DNA of 64,000 nucleotides from Clostridiales bacterium. GTDB lineage: Bacteria; Bacillota; Clostridia; Christensenellales; Borkfalkiaceae. How positions within the stretch are numbered: position 1 is the first letter of the stretch; the number at the start of each line of letters is the position of its first letter. A program made the position numbers and the translations under genes. The notes under the pieces are model-generated. The model made no database searches and had not been told where the DNA came from. It was given only the letters and a program-made list of their open reading frames with translations. The DNA lies in assembly GCA_015069565.1 (NCBI GenBank), contig SVIJ01000002.1, positions 1 through 64,000 of the forward strand, written 5' to 3'. Below are positions 43,248 through 53,652 of this stretch, in pieces.

Positions 43248-46200
43248 ATGAAATACCAAGAACTGTCTGCAAAACCTGATTTTTGCAACTTCCAACAGGA
43301 CATTATCGACTTTTGGAAGGATGAAAAGATTTTCGAGCGTTCGGTAGACCAAAGAACGGAAAAGGAAAACGTCTTCTACGACGGGCCCCCGTTCCCTACG
43401 GGCAAACCCCACCACGGTACGGTGCTTGTTTCCTTCATCAAGGACATGCTTGCCCGTTATTGGACGATGCGCGGCTATAAAGTACCCCGCGTTTGGGGCT
43501 GGGATTGCCACGGCTTGCCTATCGAAAACCAAGCGGAAACCTTGCTCGGCATCAACGACAAAAACGAAATCGAGCGCACGCTCGGCATCGGCGCGTTCAA
43601 CGATAAGTGCTTTGAAATCGTGTCTTCCAACAACGAAGCTTGGAAGGAATACGTAGAGCAAATGGCGCGCTGGGTGGACTACGACCACGCTTACAAGACC
43701 ATGACGCCTGACTTTATGGAGAGCGTTATGTGGGCGTTCAAGACCTGCCATGATAAGGGCTTGATCTACCGTGATTACCGCGTGACCCCGTATTGTACCC
43801 ACTGCGAAACGTCCCTTTCCATCTCGGATACGAGAGAATCGGATTCCACCCGTCCCCGTCAGGATAGATGGGTGATTGCGCAGTTTAAGTCCCCTTTGAG
43901 CGAAAACGGCAAGCCCGTGTACCTGCTCGCGTGGACGACCACCCCTTGGACGCTCCCTTCCAACCTTTGCTTGGCGGTAGGGGAAAAGCTCGATTACGCG
44001 TTCGTGGACGTCGGCGAAAAGATTTTGGTGGCTTGTAAAAACACCCTTTCCAAGTTCGAGAAGGTGTTCGGCAAGAAGCCCGAAATCGTCAAGGAATGCA
44101 AGGGCGCTGACCTTGTCGGCTTGACCTACGAGCCCCTGTTCCCGTACTTTGCGGACAAGAAGGCGGAAGGCGCGTTCCGCGTTGTGACGGCGGATTACGT
44201 CGGCGCGGAAGAAGGCGTGGGGATCGTACACACTGCGCCTGCGTTTGGTGAAGACGACTACTGGACGTGCAAAAAGCATTCCATTCCCCTTGTCAATCCT
44301 GTGGATAGCAAGGGTCAGTTCACCGAAGAGATTGCCGATTTCTATCCCATTCAGGAAGAAAAGACGGTTATCGAGATGAACCCGATCATCATTCGTTTCC
44401 TGTACGACAACGGCTTGGCGGTTGCCGACGGTACGATTGAGCATAACTATCCCCATTGTTGGCGCTGTAAGCGTCCGCTCATCTACAAGGCGATGGACGC
44501 GTACTATTTCAACGTCGGCAAGATCAAGGATCGCTTGATTGAGCTCAACGAAGGGATCAACTGGGTACCCGAAACGGTAAAACACGGACGTTTTGGCAAC
44601 TGGCTGGAAGGCGCTCGCGACTGGAATATTTCCCGTAACCGTTATTGGAGCACCCCCATCCCCATTTGGAAGTGCGAATGCTGCGGCGGCGAAAAGGTGC
44701 TTGGCAGTATCGACGAGATCGAACAGGCAAGCGGCGTTCGCCCGACCAACCTGCACAGACAATACTTGGACGAAATCACCTTCACGTGCGGCTGTGGCGG
44801 CACGATGAAGCGTGTGCCCGAAGTACTCGACTGCTGGTTTGAAAGCGGTAGCGTTCCCTTCGCGCAAAAGCATTATCCGTTCGAGAACAAGGAATGGTTC
44901 GAAAGCCATTTCCCTTGCGATTTCATCGTCGAATATACGGGGCAAATCCGTTGCTGGTTCTATTATTTGCACGTTTTGGCGGTGGCGCTCTTCGACAGAC
45001 CTGCCTTCCAAAACTGTATCGTACACGGTACGATTTTGGCAAAGGACGGCAAGAAGCTTTCCAAGTCTTCCAAGAACTACACCGACCCGATGGAGCTTAT
45101 GAAAAAGTACGGCACGGACGCGTTCCGTCTGTACCTGTACCAGACGAAGGCGATGCTCATCGGCGATTTGCTGTTTGACGATTCGGGCATTCAGGACGCG
45201 TATCAGCAGTTCATTTTGCCCTACTGGAATGCTTGCAATTTCTTCATTTCCTATGCAAATATCGACGGCTTCCATCCCGAAAAGGCGGTTGCGCCCAACA
45301 GCGACAACCTGCTCGATCAATGGATTTTGGCAAAGCTCTACGACACCGAAAAGACCATCCGCGCGAGCATGGACAACTACCAAGTGGACGAATACGTCGG
45401 CCCGATCGAATCGCTCTTGGACGGCTTGACCAACTGGTATATTCGCCGTTCGCGTAGACGTTTCTGGGGTTCGGAGTTCACGCAGGATAAGAAGAACGCT
45501 TACGAAACGCTCTATTACGTTTTGGTGAACGTGACCAAGCTCCTTGCGCCCGTTGCGCCCATCGTTTCCGAAAAGATTTACAAGATGCTGACGGGCGAGC
45601 TTTCCGTGCATCTTACCGACTGGGAAGAAATCCCCGAAGCGTACAAGAACGAAGAGCTGCTTGCGAAGATCGAAACGGTGCAAAGCGTTATCGCTTTGGC
45701 GCGTAATATCCGCAATAAGAACAAGGTGAAGAACCGTCAGCCTTTGAGCCTGCTCCGCGTGGCGTCCACCGACCCCGTGAAGGTGAAGGTTATCAAAGAG
45801 TTTGAAGATATCTTGAAGGAAGAGCTCAATATCAAGAGCATCGAAATCCTGTCTAGCGTCAGCGACATCGCAACGATGAAGCGTGACCCCAACTTCAACG
45901 CAATCCGCGAAAAATATCCCACCGAGATCGGCCAGATCATCAAGGCGGTGAAGAGCGGCAAGTACGAAATCAATGGGGACGTGGTTGAATGCAACGTCGA
46001 CGGCGAAATCAAGACGTACGATAAAGAGATCATTTTGGTCACCTATATCGCAAAGGACGGCTTGTTCGTGGCGAGCGACTTCGATTTGGTGGTATCGCTC
46101 GATTTGACGATCACGCAGGAGCTGAAAGCGGAAGGGCTTGCGCGTGAGATGATCCGTGGGATTCAGGACGCGAGAAAGCAAATCGGCTGTGAAATCACCG

Positions 46201-46361
46201 ATAAGATTGTGATTGCAGTGACGGGGGATTATCCTGCGGCATGGCTCGATTACGTCTGCGGCGAAACCCTTTCTTCCGTTGCGGCGGTGGAAAACCCTGC
46301 TACGGTGGTAGAAGTGCAGGAAGGGGATGCGAATATCCAAATCGCAATCGCGAAGCTGTAA
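43248..46361 (+). CDS. ileS: Isoleucyl-tRNA synthetase, long (eukaryotic-like/IleS2) type
   Basis: YDGPPFPTGKPHHGTVLVSFIKDMLARYWTMRGYKVPRVWGWDCHGLPIE; KLSKSSKNY. Confidence 0.95.
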   Translation: MKYQELSAKPDFCNFQQDIIDFWKDEKIFERSVDQRTEKENVFYDGPPFPTGKPHHGTVLVSFIKDMLARYWTMRGYKVPRVWGWDCHGLPIENQAETLLGINDKNEIERTLGIGAFNDKCFEIVSSNNEAWKEYVEQMARWVDYDHAYKTMTPDFMESVMWAFKTCHDKGLIYRDYRVTPYCTHCETSLSISDTRESDSTRPRQDRWVIAQFKSPLSENGKPVYLLAWTTTPWTLPSNLCLAVGEKLDYAFVDVGEKILVACKNTLSKFEKVFGKKPEIVKECKGADLVGLTYEPLFPYFADKKAEGAFRVVTADYVGAEEGVGIVHTAPAFGEDDYWTCKKHSIPLVNPVDSKGQFTEEIADFYPIQEEKTVIEMNPIIIRFLYDNGLAVADGTIEHNYPHCWRCKRPLIYKAMDAYYFNVGKIKDRLIELNEGINWVPETVKHGRFGNWLEGARDWNISRNRYWSTPIPIWKCECCGGEKVLGSIDEIEQASGVRPTNLHRQYLDEITFTCGCGGTMKRVPEVLDCWFESGSVPFAQKHYPFENKEWFESHFPCDFIVEYTGQIRCWFYYLHVLAVALFDRPAFQNCIVHGTILAKDGKKLSKSSKNYTDPMELMKKYGTDAFRLYLYQTKAMLIGDLLFDDSGIQDAYQQFILPYWNACNFFISYANIDGFHPEKAVAPNSDNLLDQWILAKLYDTEKTIRASMDNYQVDEYVGPIESLLDGLTNWYIRRSRRRFWGSEFTQDKKNAYETLYYVLVNVTKLLAPVAPIVSEKIYKMLTGELSVHLTDWEEIPEAYKNEELLAKIETVQSVIALARNIRNKNKVKNRQPLSLLRVASTDPVKVKVIKEFEDILKEELNIKSIEILSSVSDIATMKRDPNFNAIREKYPTEIGQIIKAVKSGKYEINGDVVECNVDGEIKTYDKEIILVTYIAKDGLFVASDFDLVVSLDLTITQELKAEGLAREMIRGIQDARKQIGCEITDKIVIAVTGDYPAAWLDYVCGETLSSVAAVENPATVVEVQEGDANIQIAIAKL

Positions 46362-46423
46362 GAAAAAAATGTAATAGAAAACGACGGTGTAAAAGCCGTC
46401 GTTTTTATCTATGATAAAAAGTA

Positions 46424-46975
46424 TTACAATTTTTGTTTGTGGAAAGGATTGCCTGTGGATAAGTCGATCCATTCGATATTCTCTTCCGAAAGGAGCATAC
46501 AGCTGTGCGGAGAGCCGTCCTTCGGCAAGCCCACAGAGCCGCAGTTCGCGTACAAAATGCCGTCTTCCAACCGCTTGAACGTCGGGACGTGAAAATGTCC
46601 GTTTACCTGCAAATCCCCTGCCTGTAAGGGGGTGAGCGGCTTGTCCTGTTCGTGCAAGTGTCCGTGCGTCAAATACAGCGTTCTATCCCCTAAGGAAAGC
46701 GTTTTATAATCGTCCATCATAGGGAAGTCGAGCACCATTTGATCCACTTCGCTGTCGCAGTTGCCGCGTACGCAAAGCAGGTCGTCTTTTCTGGTGTTGA
46801 GCATTTCATACACCTTTTGCGTGTCGTATCCTTCGGGGAAGGGGTTTCTCGGGCCGTGGTAGAGAAGGTCGCCGATTAAAAGGATTTTATCCACCTCTGC
46901 CTTTGCCGCGTAGTCGAGCAGCTTTTTGCACCAAAATGCCGAGCCGTGTATATCCGATGCGATGATATATTTCAT
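46424..46975 (-). CDS. YfcE/MJ0936-family phosphodiesterase
   Basis: MKYIIASDIHGSAFWCKKLL, LLIGDLLYHGPRN, VRGNCDSEVD, LTHGHLH. Confidence 0.88.
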   Translation of the reverse strand: MKYIIASDIHGSAFWCKKLLDYAAKAEVDKILLIGDLLYHGPRNPFPEGYDTQKVYEMLNTRKDDLLCVRGNCDSEVDQMVLDFPMMDDYKTLSLGDRTLYLTHGHLHEQDKPLTPLQAGDLQVNGHFHVPTFKRLEDGILYANCGSVGLPKDGSPHSCMLLSEENIEWIDLSTGNPFHKQKL

Positions 46976-47084
46976 ACTGCTTTTACTCCTTTTTTACTTA
47001 AATAACCCACCCATGTACGCGTTGAACGGCGTTTAGGGTAGAAAAAAAGTGCCATTTTCCGCAAAGAGAAGATGGCACGAAACG

Positions 47085-48083
47085 TTAGAATACGAACTTG
47101 AAAATATCCATCTTTTCGGGAAGGTTGCCGCCTGCGGAAAGAACGTCCGCATATTCTTGAAGCTTTTTGGGCAGGTCTTCTTCCGAGAAGGATTGATAGG
47201 GGAACTCGCTAAACGTGACCGCTTTGTTTGCCAAGATGTTGATTGCCGAAGAAACGTATTCTCTGCATTCGGTCACCCCTTTGACCGTCACGTTGTTTTT
47301 CAAAGCGTTTTCCAAGTTGACCGTAAGCGGTTTTTCCATCAGCGAACAGAACGCCACGGTGGTGTCGCGCGCCAAGAAATTGAACACGGCGGAAGGCTCG
47401 ATACGGTTGTTGAACGCAAGATAGATGGCACCGTCCGCCATTTTACCGCCCGTCACCTTTGCGATACTCGTTTTCAGGGTTTCGTCGAAGGGCAGGGTGT
47501 AGTAAATACCGCTCTTTTTCGCGCGCAAAAGACGTTCGGGGTTGTTATCCACAAGGATGGGAACGGCACGGTGATAGATCAAAATTTGGCAAAGTACGTT
47601 TCCGTACAGACCGCCGCCAAGCACCAAAATGTGCTGACCTGCGGTGACGTCCATTTCTTCCACGATCCGTTCCGCAAGCGCGACCGCGTCGATCAAAAAC
47701 GCCGCTTCGTCAGAGACGGAAGGGGGCAAAACGTACGCTTGGTTTTCGTCTACGAGCACGAAATCACGGTAAAAGCCGTCCACCGTTTGACCTGCCGTTT
47801 GCAAGCCGCTGGGGGCGAGCTCGTCTTCCAGCGTGTGCGCAAGGTAGACCCGTTCGCCTTTCTTCATGAAGGAATTTTCCCCTGCTTCGGTGACGACGCC
47901 GATGGCAAAACGACCGGGCACTAAGGGATACTGCACCTTGATTGCGCCGGTGTACGTCGCAACGTCCGCTTCGGAAAGCAACGCCTTGGTCACCTTTACC
48001 TTCGCCGTCGTGTCGCTGATTTTCAAATCGGGCGCGGTGCTCCTTTGTATTCTATTTTGTGCTGCAAGTTGCCAAATCTTCAT
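47085..48083 (-). CDS. Medium-chain dehydrogenase/reductase family protein
   Basis: ILVLGGGLYGNVLCQIL, MDR-like layout. Confidence 0.7.
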   Translation of the reverse strand: MKIWQLAAQNRIQRSTAPDLKISDTTAKVKVTKALLSEADVATYTGAIKVQYPLVPGRFAIGVVTEAGENSFMKKGERVYLAHTLEDELAPSGLQTAGQTVDGFYRDFVLVDENQAYVLPPSVSDEAAFLIDAVALAERIVEEMDVTAGQHILVLGGGLYGNVLCQILIYHRAVPILVDNNPERLLRAKKSGIYYTLPFDETLKTSIAKVTGGKMADGAIYLAFNNRIEPSAVFNFLARDTTVAFCSLMEKPLTVNLENALKNNVTVKGVTECREYVSSAINILANKAVTFSEFPYQSFSEEDLPKKLQEYADVLSAGGNLPEKMDIFKFVF

Positions 48084-48239
48084 AAAAAGTCTGCCTTGTT
48101 TTATTCTTCATATAGTATATCGTATTTTTGGAAAATTTGCAACTATTTTTTGTAAATAACCCAAAAACAGTTGACGAAGAGATAAAATCGGGGTATAATG
48201 ATAAAGCATTTGATAGAAAATAACAGCGAGGTGAAAAGA

Positions 48240-48443
48240 ATGAAGGCTGATATTCATCCCAAATATCACGAAGTGACTGTGACTTGCGCGTGCGGCGCTA
48301 CGTTCAAAACGGGTACGACGAAAGACGGCGACGTTATGAAGGTAGATATTTGCAGCAACTGCCACCCTTTCTTCACGGGCAAGCAGAAGTTAGTTGATAC
48401 CGGTGGACGTATCGATAAGTTCAAGAAGAGATACGGAATGTAA
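48240..48443 (+). CDS. rpmE: 50S ribosomal protein L31 (zinc-binding form)
   Basis: [27 protein letters not shown]...[31 protein letters not shown]. Confidence 0.97.
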   Translation: MKADIHPKYHEVTVTCACGATFKTGTTKDGDVMKVDICSNCHPFFTGKQKLVDTGGRIDKFKKRYGM

Positions 48444-48505
48444 TGGTTTCGACTGGTCGGGATTTGAGGGTCTCCCTCGAATCCCTTTATTTTTTTTCGT
48501 CTTAT

Positions 48506-48670
48506 ATGCGGCGCAATACGGCGTTGAACTTGCGCGCCCCTTGGTCACGTACAGCTAGTACGCTCCCTGCGGGGTGCTCAGTTCGCCTTGTCTTGCTTGC
48601 ATCTAAAACGAAAAATGCACTTTCAGTGAGTGGCGCAATAGGGCGTTGAACTTGCGCGCCCCTTGGTCAC
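48506..48670. repeat. Family B structured repeat: full copy plus truncated tandem copy
   Basis: ATGCGGCGCAATACGGCG...CGTAC-AGCTA-GTACG...CTTGTCTTGCTTGCAT, then GTGGCGCAATAGGGCG...TTGGTCAC. Confidence 0.8.
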
Positions 48671-48695
48671 AAATAAGCAAAATCATAATATTTCC

Positions 48696-48730
48696 ATATA
48701 AATTGCAAGGCAACGCCTTGCAATTTATAT
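48696..48730. repeat. Family A core-only hairpin (16-bp perfect stem)
   Basis: ATATAAATTGCAAGGC-AAC-GCCTTGCAATTTATAT. Confidence 0.85.
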
Positions 48731-48809
48731 GCGCGCGCGTGATTAAATACGCGCGTGAGCGTGTATAATAAAAGTAAACGTTTAATTTTTCTAAAAAAAG
48801 AGTGAAAAT

Positions 48810-50648
48810 ATGAAAAAAGAGAAACTCCAAAGAACTTACATCGGCGGGCAAGCCGTTATGGAAGGGGTAATGCTCAAAGGGAAAACCGCCTATGCGACGG
48901 CGGTGCGCGATCCCGACGGCAATATCCAAATTGAATCCAAACGCATCACTCCCCCTGAAAAACAAAGCCGCTTCTTGCGCTTTCCCATTGTGCGCGGCGT
49001 CGTCAACTTTATCCAAGCCTTGGTGCTCGGCAATAAAGTACTCATGCGAAGCGCCGACGTTGCCATTGAAGAAGACGAGCAACCGTCCAAGGCGGAAAAA
49101 TGGCTGGAAGAAAAAAAGGTGGATACCAACGGCGTGATGAACTTTTTCACTACCCTGATTGCAATCCTGCTTGCGGTGGCAATCTTCATCTTCGTGCCTC
49201 AAAAGCTGACGGGCTGGATCAGCCGTTGGGTCGGCTGGGGGGAAACGCCCAAGGGACAGGAGCTGTTGTGGTTCAACCTGATTGAAGGTGGTATTCGCTT
49301 AATCGTCTTTGTGGCGTACATGCTACTAATGACCGTTTCCAAGACCCTGCGCCGCGTCTATATGTATCACGGCGCGGAGCACAAGACCATCACCTGCGTA
49401 GAACGGGGCATGGACTTGACGGTGGACAACGTGCGCACCTGCCGCAGAGTGCACGATAGATGCGGTACGACCTTCCTGTTCATCGTAATGTTCATTTCCA
49501 TCATCGTCTTTTCCTTTGCAAACTACGGCGTGGCGGAATGGCTGTACGTCGAGAACGTGACGGTGAATAATATCATTCGGATTGCGCTCAAACTTTTGAT
49601 GCTGCCCTTTGTGGCGGGCATTTCCTACGAAGTTTTGCGCCTGCTGGCAAAATCGGAAGCGAAGATTTTGAACGTTTTCAAGTGGCCTGGGCTGCTTTTG
49701 CAACGCATCACCACGCAAGAGCCGACGGACGATATGATCGAATGCGCTATCGCCGCTTTCCGCACTGTGGAAGCGATGGACGCGGATGAAAACATTCCTG
49801 AAAAGATGTTCGCAATCGGCGGCAAGCTGACGGAAATCTTGAAGAACACCAAGGATCGGCTGGCAAAGCTCGGCATCGACGGCGAGGAAGCGGAATGGAT
49901 TTTCGCTTTGAAGCTGGGCATGGCAAAGAGCGCGGTGGCGGGCGGCGAAGAACGCATCTTAAAGCGCGCGCAGGTACAGGAAATTTTTGCGGTCGTAGAC
50001 GAGCGCATGACGGGCAGACCCCTTTGGTACGTCATCGGGGATACCGATTTTTACGGCTATAAAATCAAAGTGGACGAACGGGTGCTCATTCCCCGCAGGG
50101 AAACGGAAGAGCTTGCCCTGCAAGTGGTAATGTCGGCGAGCGAAGGCTGTGATATTCTCGATCTTTGCACGGGTAGCGGCGCGATCGCGATTGCCGTTTG
50201 CAAGGAGCTTGAAAAGAACGGTGTGGAAGCGACGGTCACCGCCAGCGATATTTCGGACGACGCGCTTTCTTTGGCAAAAGAAAATGCGGCGGCAAACGAC
50301 GCGAACATTAAATTTATCAAATCCGACCTGTTTTCGCGCATCCGCAGCCGCTATCACATCATCGTATCCAATCCCCCGTACATTCCTACGGCGGACATTG
50401 AAGGCTTGGATCGCGAAGTGAAGGATTACGAACCCCATTTGGCGCTCGACGGCGGCGCGGACGGGCTCGATTATTACCGCAGAATTGCCACCGAAGCGCC
50501 CAAGTGCTTGACGCGCGGCGGTATGGTGATTTTAGAAGTGGGCGACGGTCAAGCATCGGACGTTGCAAAGCTTTTCAAGAACGCCGAATACACCATGATT
50601 ATCAAGGATTTGGCTGGGAAAGACCGTTTTGTTAAGGCGATTTTTTAG
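48810..50648 (+). CDS. prmC: DUF1385 membrane protein fused to PrmC (release-factor glutamine methyltransferase)
   Basis: N-term GGQAVMEGVMLKG...YHGAEHKTITCVE; C-term VLIPRRETEELALQV, DLCTGSGAIAIAV, IIVSNPPYIPTADIEGL. Confidence 0.9.
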   Translation: MKKEKLQRTYIGGQAVMEGVMLKGKTAYATAVRDPDGNIQIESKRITPPEKQSRFLRFPIVRGVVNFIQALVLGNKVLMRSADVAIEEDEQPSKAEKWLEEKKVDTNGVMNFFTTLIAILLAVAIFIFVPQKLTGWISRWVGWGETPKGQELLWFNLIEGGIRLIVFVAYMLLMTVSKTLRRVYMYHGAEHKTITCVERGMDLTVDNVRTCRRVHDRCGTTFLFIVMFISIIVFSFANYGVAEWLYVENVTVNNIIRIALKLLMLPFVAGISYEVLRLLAKSEAKILNVFKWPGLLLQRITTQEPTDDMIECAIAAFRTVEAMDADENIPEKMFAIGGKLTEILKNTKDRLAKLGIDGEEAEWIFALKLGMAKSAVAGGEERILKRAQVQEIFAVVDERMTGRPLWYVIGDTDFYGYKIKVDERVLIPRRETEELALQVVMSASEGCDILDLCTGSGAIAIAVCKELEKNGVEATVTASDISDDALSLAKENAAANDANIKFIKSDLFSRIRSRYHIIVSNPPYIPTADIEGLDREVKDYEPHLALDGGADGLDYYRRIATEAPKCLTRGGMVILEVGDGQASDVAKLFKNAEYTMIIKDLAGKDRFVKAIF

Positions 50649-50662
50649 TTTTTTCGTCTTAT

Positions 50663-50761
50663 ATGCGGCGCAATACTTCGTCGCGCTTGCGTTTTCCCTT
50701 GCTCGTGTACGTCTTGTACACTCCCGTCGGGAAAGCCGCGCGCTCCTTGTCTTGCTTGCAT
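50663..50761. repeat. Family B structured repeat copy with imperfect terminal inverted repeats
   Basis: Near identical to 28453-28551; flanks TTTTTCGTCTTATATGC / GCATCTAAAACGAAAAA. Confidence 0.85.
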
Positions 50762-50850
50762 CTAAAACGAAAAATGCGCTTTCAGTGGGGCAAAACACAG
50801 CAAAAACATACAACATTTACACGAAAAAACCATAAAGGAGAAACCCTTCC

Positions 50851-51921
50851 GTGCTGAAAAAGTTGGACGACATCTTAAAAAGGGAAGAATTCTTATCTCA
50901 GCAGCTTCAAAGCCCCGACGTAATCGCGGATATGAGCATTTGGCAAAAGTATTCCAAGGAGCATTCCGATCTTTCCGAAACGGCGGAAAAGTATCGCGAA
51001 TACTTGGAATGTGAACGGCAAATGCAGGACGCGTTTGCCTTGGCGGAAGAAGAATCGGACGTCGAGATGAGAAAAATGCTTCTCGACGAAGGGTATCTTT
51101 GCAAGGAAAAGCTTGCTGGGCTGTTGGGAGAGCTGAAAATTTTGCTCTTGCCCAAGGACAAAAACGACGAAAAGAACTGCATTTTGGAAATCCGCGCAGG
51201 TACGGGCGGGGAAGAAGCGGCGCTGTTTGCCGCCGAGCTTTGCCGTATGTATCTGAACTTTTGCGCATCTAGGCGTTTGAAGGTGGAAGAGATTGAAGTC
51301 AGTCCCACCGAGCTTGGCGGAATGAAGGAAGCGATCTACTCCGTTTCTGGCGCGGGCGCGTATAAGCTTTTGAAGTACGAAAGCGGCGTTCATCGTGTTC
51401 AACGCGTACCTGCTACCGAGACACAGGGCAGAATTCATACTTCCGCGGCTACCGTTGCCGTCCTTCCCGAAGCGGAAGAAGTGGAAGTGGAGATCTCCGA
51501 TAAGGACATTCGTATCGACATTTTCCATTCGGGCGGCGCAGGCGGTCAAAATGTCAACAAGGTGGCGTCGGCGGTGCGTATCACCCATTTCCCGACGGGG
51601 ATAGTCGTCACCTGCCAAGACGAGCGTTCACAGCTTAAAAACAAGGAACGCGCCTTTAAGGTGCTTCGTTCCCGTATCTATGATTTTTACAACGGTCAAA
51701 GCGCGAAGGCGCGCGAGGAAAACCGTCGCAGCATGGTCGGCAGTGGGGATAGAAGCGAGCGAATTCGCACCTACAACTTCCCCCAAAGCCGCGTCACCGA
51801 TCACCGTATCGGGCTGAGCCAGTACAACTTAGACGCCTTCATTATGGGGGACATCGGCTCGATGGTGGAAGCGCTGTCGATTGCGGATAGAGAAGCGTTG
51901 CTTGCATCGCAAGGAGAATAA
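50851..51921 (+). CDS. prfA: Peptide chain release factor 1
   Basis: GTG start; HSGGAGGQNVNKVASAVRITHFPTGI. Confidence 0.95.
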   Translation: MLKKLDDILKREEFLSQQLQSPDVIADMSIWQKYSKEHSDLSETAEKYREYLECERQMQDAFALAEEESDVEMRKMLLDEGYLCKEKLAGLLGELKILLLPKDKNDEKNCILEIRAGTGGEEAALFAAELCRMYLNFCASRRLKVEEIEVSPTELGGMKEAIYSVSGAGAYKLLKYESGVHRVQRVPATETQGRIHTSAATVAVLPEAEEVEVEISDKDIRIDIFHSGGAGGQNVNKVASAVRITHFPTGIVVTCQDERSQLKNKERAFKVLRSRIYDFYNGQSAKAREENRRSMVGSGDRSERIRTYNFPQSRVTDHRIGLSQYNLDAFIMGDIGSMVEALSIADREALLASQGE

Positions 51922-51922
51922 T

Positions 51923-52726
51923 ATGGTCAGTTTTGTGGCAACTCCCATCGGGAACTTAAAGGACATCACCCTGCGCGCGCTTGAAACTCTAAAAGACGCG
52001 GACGTGATCTTTTGCGAAGATACCCGACATACCTTGAAGCTTTTGAACGCGTACGAAATTAAGAAGCCCTTGCAGGCTTGCCATAAGTTCAACGAAACGG
52101 AAGCGGCGGAGAAGATTTTGGCGGCGTCGAGAGAAGGAAAGAAGGTGGCGGTAGTGTCCGATGCAGGCACGCCCGTCGTATCCGATCCTGGCAACGTCGT
52201 GTGTAAAATTTTGCGAGAAGCAGGTGAGAAATATACGCTCATTCCTGGTGCTTGCGCGTTCGTCGCGGCGCTCGTGCTTTCAGCATTACCTGCGGACAGG
52301 TTTGCGTTCATCGGCTTTTTGCCCGATAAAAAGGGTGAAAAAATCAAGACGCTGGAAGGATATAAGGATTTGACGATGACCCTTGCCTTCCACAGCGCGC
52401 CGCAGGACGTAGACAAGGACGTGGCGGCGATGTACGAAGTGTTTGGCGAACGCAAAGCGGTGGCGGTGCGTGAGATCACCAAGATCCACGAAGAGAGCGT
52501 TTCCTTTATGCTTTCCAAAGGCTTGGAAGGGGAAAAGCGCGGGGAATACGTCCTGCTTGTTGAAGGAGCGAAGGCAGGGGAAAATCCCTTAAACGCGCTC
52601 TCTGAAACGGAGCATATCCGCCATTATATGGCGGCAGGCTTGCCTAAAAAGGAAGCCTTGAAGAAGGCGGCGAAGGATCGCGGCGTTTCCAAGTCCGAGC
52701 TCTATCCCTTCGCAGTCGAGCTTTAA
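51923..52726 (+). CDS. rsmI: 16S rRNA (cytidine-2'-O)-methyltransferase RsmI
   Basis: VATPIGNLKDITLRALETLKDADVIFCEDTRHT. Confidence 0.95.
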   Translation: MVSFVATPIGNLKDITLRALETLKDADVIFCEDTRHTLKLLNAYEIKKPLQACHKFNETEAAEKILAASREGKKVAVVSDAGTPVVSDPGNVVCKILREAGEKYTLIPGACAFVAALVLSALPADRFAFIGFLPDKKGEKIKTLEGYKDLTMTLAFHSAPQDVDKDVAAMYEVFGERKAVAVREITKIHEESVSFMLSKGLEGEKRGEYVLLVEGAKAGENPLNALSETEHIRHYMAAGLPKKEALKKAAKDRGVSKSELYPFAVEL

Positions 52727-52785
52727 CCTTCCCCACCTATTCACTTTTCACTATTACTTATTACTTAAACTTCGGGGGTAAAAGT

Positions 52786-53520
52786 ATGACTTTACAAGAA
52801 TATATGTATTTTATTTTGGCGCTGATTGTGTGCGCGTTATTTTCGGCGTATGCGAGCCATAAGGTGACAAGCACCTTCCGCGCCTTCAACGGTACGCCTT
52901 GCCAAAGCAGAATGACGGGCTACGACGCGGCAACGCGGCTCTTGCGTGTAAACGGCGTTCACGATATTTCCGTCGGCAGAGTGCGCGGCTCGCTGACCGA
53001 TCACTATCATCCGACGAAGAAGATCGTCAATTTGTCCGATAGCACCTACGGCAGCCCTTCGGTGGGCGCGGTGGCGGTTGCGGCGCACGAAATCGGGCAC
53101 GTGATGCAAAAGAAAAAAGGCTACCTGCCCTATAAAATCCGCACGGCGCTTGTGCCCGTGGTGAATATCGGCTCTCGGCTGGCAATGCCCCTTGTGCTTG
53201 TGGGGATGCTGCTCGATTTGTTCGTGTATGCGGCAGGGGAATCTACCCTTGGTTTTACGCTTGCGATGGTGGGCGTGGCGTTGTACGGCTCGGCGTTTGT
53301 GTTCCAGCTTGTCACCTTGCCCGTAGAGTTCAATGCGTCTAAAAGAGCGAAAAGGATGCTCCGCGAAGAAGGGATTTTGACGGACGAAGAAATTTACGGC
53401 GCGGATAAGGTGCTTGACGCGGCGGCGCTGACCTACGTTGCAGGCATGGCAACGTCGCTGTTATATTTCTTGCGGTTTTTATTGTGGGTGTTGGCGATTT
53501 TCGGCCGCAGAAGAAGGTAA
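52786..53520 (+). CDS. YugP-type membrane zinc metallopeptidase
   Basis: VAVAAHEIGHVMQKKKGYLPYKIRTALVPVVNIG. Confidence 0.9.
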   Translation: MTLQEYMYFILALIVCALFSAYASHKVTSTFRAFNGTPCQSRMTGYDAATRLLRVNGVHDISVGRVRGSLTDHYHPTKKIVNLSDSTYGSPSVGAVAVAAHEIGHVMQKKKGYLPYKIRTALVPVVNIGSRLAMPLVLVGMLLDLFVYAAGESTLGFTLAMVGVALYGSAFVFQLVTLPVEFNASKRAKRMLREEGILTDEEIYGADKVLDAAALTYVAGMATSLLYFLRFLLWVLAIFGRRRR

Positions 53521-53618
53521 ACCCCACCCAGGTACGGATTGAATACAAAAAAACGGAGTTTTTACAAACTCCGTTTTTTTTGTATAATGAATAGTGTGGG
53601 ATTGTCGCAAGAAGCCAC

Positions 53619-53642
53619 GTAGGGCGGGGTTTGATCCCGCCG
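53619..53642. repeat. GTAG-headed REP-like palindrome
   Basis: GTAGGGCGGGGTTTGATCCCGCCG. Confidence 0.6.
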
Positions 53643-53652
53643 CTTGGAGTGG

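Noticed and set aside
43221-46472. 1083-aa minus-strand ORF opposite ileS
   Set aside because: Antisense shadow of a high-confidence ileS CDS; His/Arg/Val-rich translation with no family features.
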